In this document: piece after piece, positions 41,892 to 45,305 of the stretch
How positions within the stretch are numbered: the stretch's first letter is position 1
How the letters are laid out: every line of letters starts with the position of its first letter
NCBI GenBank assembly: GCA_018812705.1
Contig: JAHJCZ010000160.1
Coordinates: 1-45,305 of the forward strand
DNA from: Candidatus Omnitrophota bacterium
GTDB taxonomy: Bacteria > Omnitrophota > Gorgyraeia > Zapsychrales > Zapsychraceae
Length of the DNA stretch: 45,305 nucleotides
Direction: 5' to 3'
The notes under the pieces: model-generated
Told to the model about the DNA's origin: nothing
The model's database searches: none
Seen by the model: the letters and a program-made list of their open reading frames with translations, nothing else
Made by a program: the position numbers and the translations under genes

Positions 41892-42893
41892 ATGTACTGG
41901 ATACAGTTTTTAATAAGTGCCGTATTTATTGTTTTAGCTGGTATTAGGCTGACGGATTATGCTGACAAATTAAGCGAGCAAAGCAATATCGGAAAAGCAT
42001 GGATAGGTATTATTTTATTAGGGTTAGTTACCTCTTTGCCTGAAGCGATTGTAAGTTTAACTTCGGTCATATCTTTAAAAGCAAATAATATGGCAATAGG
42101 TAATTTGTTAGGCAGCAATAATTTTAATCCAATGCTTATCGTTGTAATGGATATTTTTTATAGAAAAGGGTCGATTACTAACGATATTGGTACGAATAAG
42201 TCACATGATATATCGGGTTCGTTTGCGATCATATTGACTCTAGTTGTTGTTGGAGAGATCTTATTGGGAATGCATGGTTTTATTTTCAGAGTAGCATCCC
42301 TTAGTTATGGAAGTATATTGATCGCAGTTCTTTATTTTGCAGGAATGAGGTCTTTATCAAGTATAGATTCCGGCCGGAGTCAATACTCTGAGAAGGATCC
42401 CATCAAGGCTCAGGATTGCACGATCAGTGCTTTTAAAATTTGGATCAATTTGGTGCTTTCCGCTGTGGTGGTTGTTGTTGCCGCAATGTGGTTGGCGCAG
42501 TCCGCAGATGTAATTGCAGATAAAACAGGTTTAGGCAGGACGTTCGTAGGTAGTATTTTTCTGGCGATAGTTACATCCTTGCCGGAGATGGTGGTTTCAT
42601 TATCCGCTTTACGTTTAGGCTCGTTCGATATGGCTATTGGAAATATATTCGGCAGCAATATGACGAATTTATTTGTTGTACCCATTTGCGATATTTTCTA
42701 CAAAGGTGCTATTTTATCAAGTGTTAATTCGGTTCATATATTGACGGCATCTGTAAGTATTATTTTGGTAGTGATAGCTTGTCTTGGCATAAAGATTAAG
42801 CATAAGAGAACGGTCCTTGGTTTGGGCTGGGATTCAATATTGATGCTTTTGATATTTACTATTGGAAATATTTTCTTGTATCGCATGCGTTGA
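41892..42893 (+). CDS. Na+/Ca2+ exchanger-family (CaCA) antiporter
   Basis: A 333-residue membrane protein of about ten helices with the two alpha-repeats of the CaCA superfamily: L-V-T-S-L-P-E-A-I-V-S-L with G-N-L-L-G-S-N-N-F-N, and I-V-T-S-L-P-E-M-V-V-S-L with G-N-I-F-G-S-N-M-T-N. The Glu and Asn/Ser residues coordinate the transported cation. It resembles YrbG-type bacterial members, but the substrate (Ca2+/H+ or Na+) cannot be read. AAGAGGT precedes the ATG. Confidence 0.93.
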   Translation: MYWIQFLISAVFIVLAGIRLTDYADKLSEQSNIGKAWIGIILLGLVTSLPEAIVSLTSVISLKANNMAIGNLLGSNNFNPMLIVVMDIFYRKGSITNDIGTNKSHDISGSFAIILTLVVVGEILLGMHGFIFRVASLSYGSILIAVLYFAGMRSLSSIDSGRSQYSEKDPIKAQDCTISAFKIWINLVLSAVVVVVAAMWLAQSADVIADKTGLGRTFVGSIFLAIVTSLPEMVVSLSALRLGSFDMAIGNIFGSNMTNLFVVPICDIFYKGAILSSVNSVHILTASVSIILVVIACLGIKIKHKRTVLGLGWDSILMLLIFTIGNIFLYRMR

Positions 42894-42926
42894 AATTTTT
42901 AAAAATGATATTAATGGGAGAAATAT

Positions 42927-43526
42927 ATGATAAAAAAAATTAAGAATTATTTTCTGTCCGGCTTAGTCGTGTTCCTGCCTCTTGCCCTTACGGTTTATTT
43001 GATCTTTCTTGCGATGAATTTTGCTGAAGGGATATTCGGTAGATTTTTAAAACCTATATTCGCGGAGAATTTTGGGTTCTATTTTAGCGGGCTCAGTATT
43101 ATCATTGGAGTTTATGTGATCGTTGTGATAGGTTTTTTTGTCACTCATTTTGTCGGAAAAAAAGTTTATGATTTCTTTGAGAACCTTCTTATAAAAGTGC
43201 CGATCGTCAAGCAGATCTATCCTGCGCTTAAAGAAATGGTCATTTTTCTTTTTACTAGAGATAGATTGGGTTCTTTTCGAAAGGTTGTTTTGGTCGAGTA
43301 TCCTCGCAAAGGCATGTATGCTTTGGGATTCCTTACAAATGATACCGCTGAAAAGATCTGTAATGCTACAGGTAAAGAATTGTGCAATGTCTTTATTCCA
43401 AGCGCGCCGGGACCTTTAACTGGCTATGTAACGCTTATTCCAAAGAAAGAGATCATAATAACTGATATCAGCGTTGAAGAGGCTTTTAAATTTATTGTTT
43501 CAGGAGGAGTGGTTAATCCTATTTAA
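42927..43526 (+). CDS. DUF502-family membrane protein
   Basis: A 199-residue protein with two N-terminal membrane helices (about 8-30 and 50-75), then a soluble domain. Typical DUF502 features are F-L-S-G-L-V-V-F-L-P-L-A-L-T-V-Y, I-P-I/V-V-K-Q-I-Y-P-A-L-K-E, L-V-E-Y-P-R-K-G, F-I-P-S-A-P-G-P-L-T-G-Y and S-V-E-E-A-F-K-F-I-V-S-G-G-V. The family is widespread in bacteria and plants but lacks a firm biochemical role. GGGAG lies eight bases before the ATG; the stop is three bases before the HAD gene. Confidence 0.93.
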   Translation: MIKKIKNYFLSGLVVFLPLALTVYLIFLAMNFAEGIFGRFLKPIFAENFGFYFSGLSIIIGVYVIVVIGFFVTHFVGKKVYDFFENLLIKVPIVKQIYPALKEMVIFLFTRDRLGSFRKVVLVEYPRKGMYALGFLTNDTAEKICNATGKELCNVFIPSAPGPLTGYVTLIPKKEIIITDISVEEAFKFIVSGGVVNPI

Positions 43527-43529
43527 GTT

Positions 43530-44180
43530 ATGAAGATCAAACTAGTTATTTTTGACCTCGATGGTACTTTGGTCGATGCTTTTAGGGCCGTTGTTGATAG
43601 TATCAATTTTGCTTTAAAGAAGCTGGGGTATGCGCCTCAGGATGAATATGCCATTAAGAGAAGCGTTGGTTGGGGGGAGCGCGCGCTTCTTGCTTCATTT
43701 GTAGAAGAAAAAGATGTTGATGAAATTCAGGAGATCTATCGGGAGAGCCATGATCAGACGCTTACTTATGGGGTGAAGTTCCTTGACGGCGCGCTAAAGC
43801 TTATCGAACATTTAAAGGATAGAGGCTATTCATTGGCAATAGCGACCAATCGTCCTTCTTGGTCAACAAAGAGGATATTGGAAGAACTGCAAGCGGAAAA
43901 ATATTTTGATATTGTTTTGAGCAAAGATGATGTAGAGCGCCCAAAGCCTGATGCGGAGATCCTTGAAAGGCTGTTGAAGAAGTTTAAGATCGAGCCGGCA
44001 CAGGCTATTTATGTCGGAGATATGACGGTTGATGTTGAAACTGGAAAGAACGCCGGAGTTCCCACAGTTGCTGTTACGACCGGTTCAAGTACACGAGAAG
44101 AGCTCGAAGCTTTAAACCCATTTAAGATCGTTGAGAATGTTTGGGAGGTTGCGGGTATTCTTGATGAGTTAAATAGTTGA
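43530..44180 (+). CDS. HAD-superfamily phosphatase, phosphoglycolate phosphatase-like
   Basis: A 216-residue hydrolase. Motif I is F-D-L-D-G-T-L-V-D-A (Asp nucleophile and acid/base Asp). A helical cap follows; motif II is A-T-N-R-P, motif III the Lys in R-P-K-P-D, and motif IV Y-V-G-D-M-T-V-D-V. The order and spacing are of the Gph/PGP type with an alpha-helical cap. The substrate is uncertain; phosphoglycolate or another small phosphate ester is likely. It starts three bases after the DUF502 stop and is co-transcribed with it. Confidence 0.93.
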   Translation: MKIKLVIFDLDGTLVDAFRAVVDSINFALKKLGYAPQDEYAIKRSVGWGERALLASFVEEKDVDEIQEIYRESHDQTLTYGVKFLDGALKLIEHLKDRGYSLAIATNRPSWSTKRILEELQAEKYFDIVLSKDDVERPKPDAEILERLLKKFKIEPAQAIYVGDMTVDVETGKNAGVPTVAVTTGSSTREELEALNPFKIVENVWEVAGILDELNS

Positions 44181-44198
44181 GCTTAAAAGGAGAACATC

Positions 44199-44909
44199 AT
44201 GATCGACAAAGATAAATCCTATTGGATCAATCGCCCGGTATTTTTAAAGTTTAAAGACAGATTTGATTTTAAAAAGTTCGAAAGAGTTAGAGAATTGAAG
44301 AAAGTGTTCCTGACGGAGCGTATTGTTGAAATGCCATTTGTTATTGATGCACTTCAGGGAATTGACAAGAAATATAAGGTTTTGGATGTGGGATGTTCGG
44401 AGAGCTCTTTGCCTTTGCACATGAGTTCTTTAGGGTATGATGTTACTGGTATAGACATAAGGGATTATCCTTATAAAATGCCGAATTTTAATTTTTTGAA
44501 AGCTGATATTATGAATTTGCCTTTTGAGGACGGTGATTTTGACGCAGTTACCTGTGTCTCAACTTTAGAGCATGTGGGGCTGGGCTTTTATTCTGACCCG
44601 AAAGAAAAAGATGAGCCGCAGAAGAAAGCTGTTAAGGAAATGGATCGAGTCCTTAAAAAGGGAGGCTTGTTCATTTTGACAGTTCCTTTTGGCGTTCCAA
44701 GCGTTAATGACCAGCAGAGGGTCTTTGATCAAAAAGGTGTCGATGATATATTGGAAGGTTTTAAAATTATAAGGATCAAGTATTTCGCCAATTTTGAACA
44801 GGAAGAAGCTCGGAATAATTATTGGAGAGGGGTTGATATTGGTTTTGCTGAAAAAGTTATCTCGGATGCGTCTACGCAGTGTATTTGTTGTGTTTCTGCG
44901 CAAAAATGA
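44199..44909 (+). CDS. Class I SAM-dependent methyltransferase
   Basis: A 236-residue Methyltransf_11-type protein. Motif I is V-L-D-V-G-C-S-E-S-S-L-P, the acidic loop is G-I-D-I-R-D-Y, and F-L-K-A-D-I-M-N-L-P-F-E-D-G-D-F-D-A-V follows with C-V-S-T-L-E-H-V. The post-motif R-V-L-K-K-G-G-L-F-I-L-T-V-P is also present. The N-terminal 60 residues are charged and helical. AAAAGGAG precedes the ATG. The acceptor substrate is unknown. Its stop codon lies inside the first strand of a long-range stem formed by the following intergenic region. Confidence 0.92.
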   Translation: MIDKDKSYWINRPVFLKFKDRFDFKKFERVRELKKVFLTERIVEMPFVIDALQGIDKKYKVLDVGCSESSLPLHMSSLGYDVTGIDIRDYPYKMPNFNFLKADIMNLPFEDGDFDAVTCVSTLEHVGLGFYSDPKEKDEPQKKAVKEMDRVLKKGGLFILTVPFGVPSVNDQQRVFDQKGVDDILEGFKIIRIKYFANFEQEEARNNYWRGVDIGFAEKVISDASTQCICCVSAQK

Positions 44910-45021
44910 AGCTTCCCATGTCAGAGTTTTTAGAAATCTGGTTCGACTCCTAATGCGATTAAGAAAAGACCCGATTCCCGTGAGGGTTATGGTAATAACC
45001 CGAAACGGAAAATGCTTCATT
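44905..45021 (+). ncRNA. Candidate structured RNA element closed by an 8-bp stem (motif shared with 11.3 kb)
   Basis: AATGAAGC (44905-44912) and GCTTCATT (45014-45021) are perfect complements enclosing about 100 bases. Inside, GATTCCCGTGAGG (44973-44985), a seven-pair hairpin GGGTTAT-GGTA-ATAACCC and AAACGGAA (45003-45010) stack so that TTCC(C)GT pairs with ACGGAA. The same block order occurs at 11295-11334. A further hairpin, CGATATCCTC with GAGGTATCG, follows at about 45030-45060. A 100-codon frame crosses it but starts inside the methyltransferase gene and lacks coding character. Class unknown. Confidence 0.4.
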
Positions 45022-45209
45022 CCAGAGATGCGATATCCTCAATATAAGCATCGAGGTATCGTTTCTGAAATAAGGCCATTTGAATTTAATGCTTGATTAT
45101 TTCAGCTTTCTTGGTATAAATAGTTACCAAATTGTTCATAACTTAAATAAAATAAGTATTATTATAAATAAGGACATTAACGTTTAAACTTGTATAGAGA
45201 GGGAAGGTC
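45022..45209 (+). other. Intergenic leader region of the small basic protein
   Basis: AT-rich DNA with the hairpin noted above and a TTGGTA/TACCAA inverted repeat at 45111-45130. A loose promoter-like pair, TTGTTC (45132-45137) and TATTAT (45157-45162), has a long 19-base spacer. No other gene is visible. Confidence 0.4.
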
Positions 45210-45293
45210 ATGAGTAAGAAACAAAAAAGAAGAGGGAAATTGAGTTGGCGTTCAAAAAAGGCCAATCATGGAACTAAGCCTTGTAAAGGTTAA
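45210..45293 (+). CDS. 27-residue basic protein
   Basis: ATG-AGT-AAG at 45210, preceded by GAGGGAAGG, encodes 27 residues with 11 Lys/Arg: it opens M-S-K-K-Q-K-R-R-G-K and ends K-A-N-H-G-T-K-P-C-K-G. The composition and length recall tiny ribosomal proteins such as bTHX, though the sequence is not a clear match. The strong ribosome-binding site, clean stop and non-random composition suggest a real gene that most callers would miss because of size. Possible roles are rRNA or DNA binding. Confidence 0.6.
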   Translation: MSKKQKRRGKLSWRSKKANHGTKPCKG

Positions 45294-45305
45294 AATTATA
45301 AAAAG

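Noticed and set aside
44940-44950. tRNA T-loop-like GGTTCGACTCC
   Set aside because: The flanking bases do not form a five-pair T stem, and no acceptor, D or anticodon arm can be built around it.
44973-45010. Hammerhead-ribozyme-like layout (stem II followed by GAAAC)
   Set aside because: The essential CTGANGA core is absent (CCCGTGA instead), and no matching stems I and III were found.
44794-45096. A 100-codon open frame at the end of the methyltransferase gene
   Set aside because: It starts inside the methyltransferase gene, has no ribosome-binding site, and its second half runs through the stem-forming intergenic element. No family features.

Overview
The window is about 45 kb of AT-rich bacterial chromosome, gene-dense and almost entirely on the + strand. 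The exceptions are a thiamin cluster and rpsT on the - strand. The cell envelope is that of a diderm: there is an LptE-type lipoprotein, a BamD-like TPR protein, an LpxL/HtrB-type acyltransferase, Lnt, MurJ and several lipoproteins. The gene mix and protein styles (thiS-thiG-thiH-thiF, short UvrC and HolA, an outer-membrane TPR protein beside LptE, PilZ and SPFH proteins) fit an uncultured PVC-side or Omnitrophota-like lineage. That placement is inference; no rRNA is present to settle it. I recognised no tRNA, rRNA, CRISPR array, insertion sequence or phage gene.

Layout. 167-861: two tandem PilZ-domain proteins. 900-11180: a carbohydrate block, with a near-consensus promoter, a sugar-binding lipoprotein, two MalF/MalG-type permeases, and a secreted glycoside hydrolase whose N-terminal helical module recurs twice in a separate secreted protein. 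A lipoprotein with a possible carbohydrate-binding fold, a coiled-coil membrane protein and a LacI-family regulator follow. No transporter ATPase is encoded here. 11181-14077: a structured intergenic region, mnmG, and a TVP38-type membrane protein cut by an in-frame TAA. 14048-17325 (-): thiS, thiG, thiH, a small lipoprotein, a terminator, then thiF. 17450-22355: a zinc-ribbon membrane protein, leuS, comEA and comEC. 22408-26866: an acidic repeat protein, an SPFH protein, a strong terminator, a BamD-like protein, an LptE-like protein, a GC-rich structured spacer and a short holA. 26850-27113 (-): rpsT.

27284-39788: murJ, a short uvrC, an O6-alkylguanine methyltransferase, a PilT-like ATPase with an altered Walker B, lemA, a DUF2207 protein, prfB with its programmed frameshift, secA and lnt. 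39906-44909: a membrane-anchored receiver protein, an LpxL-type acyltransferase, a tiny two-helix protein, a Na+/Ca2+ exchanger-like protein, a DUF502 protein, a HAD phosphatase and a SAM methyltransferase. The window ends with a structured intergenic region and a 27-residue basic protein.

The items most worth a second look are: (1) the 131-residue module shared by the glycosidase and a stand-alone two-repeat secreted protein; (2) a paired intergenic sequence/structure motif at 11.2-11.3 kb and 44.9-45.0 kb; (3) a compact GC-rich multi-stem element at 26.08-26.17 kb; (4) the in-frame stop in the TVP38-type gene; (5) a PilT-like ATPase with Asn in place of the catalytic Glu; and (6) the small basic protein at the right edge.
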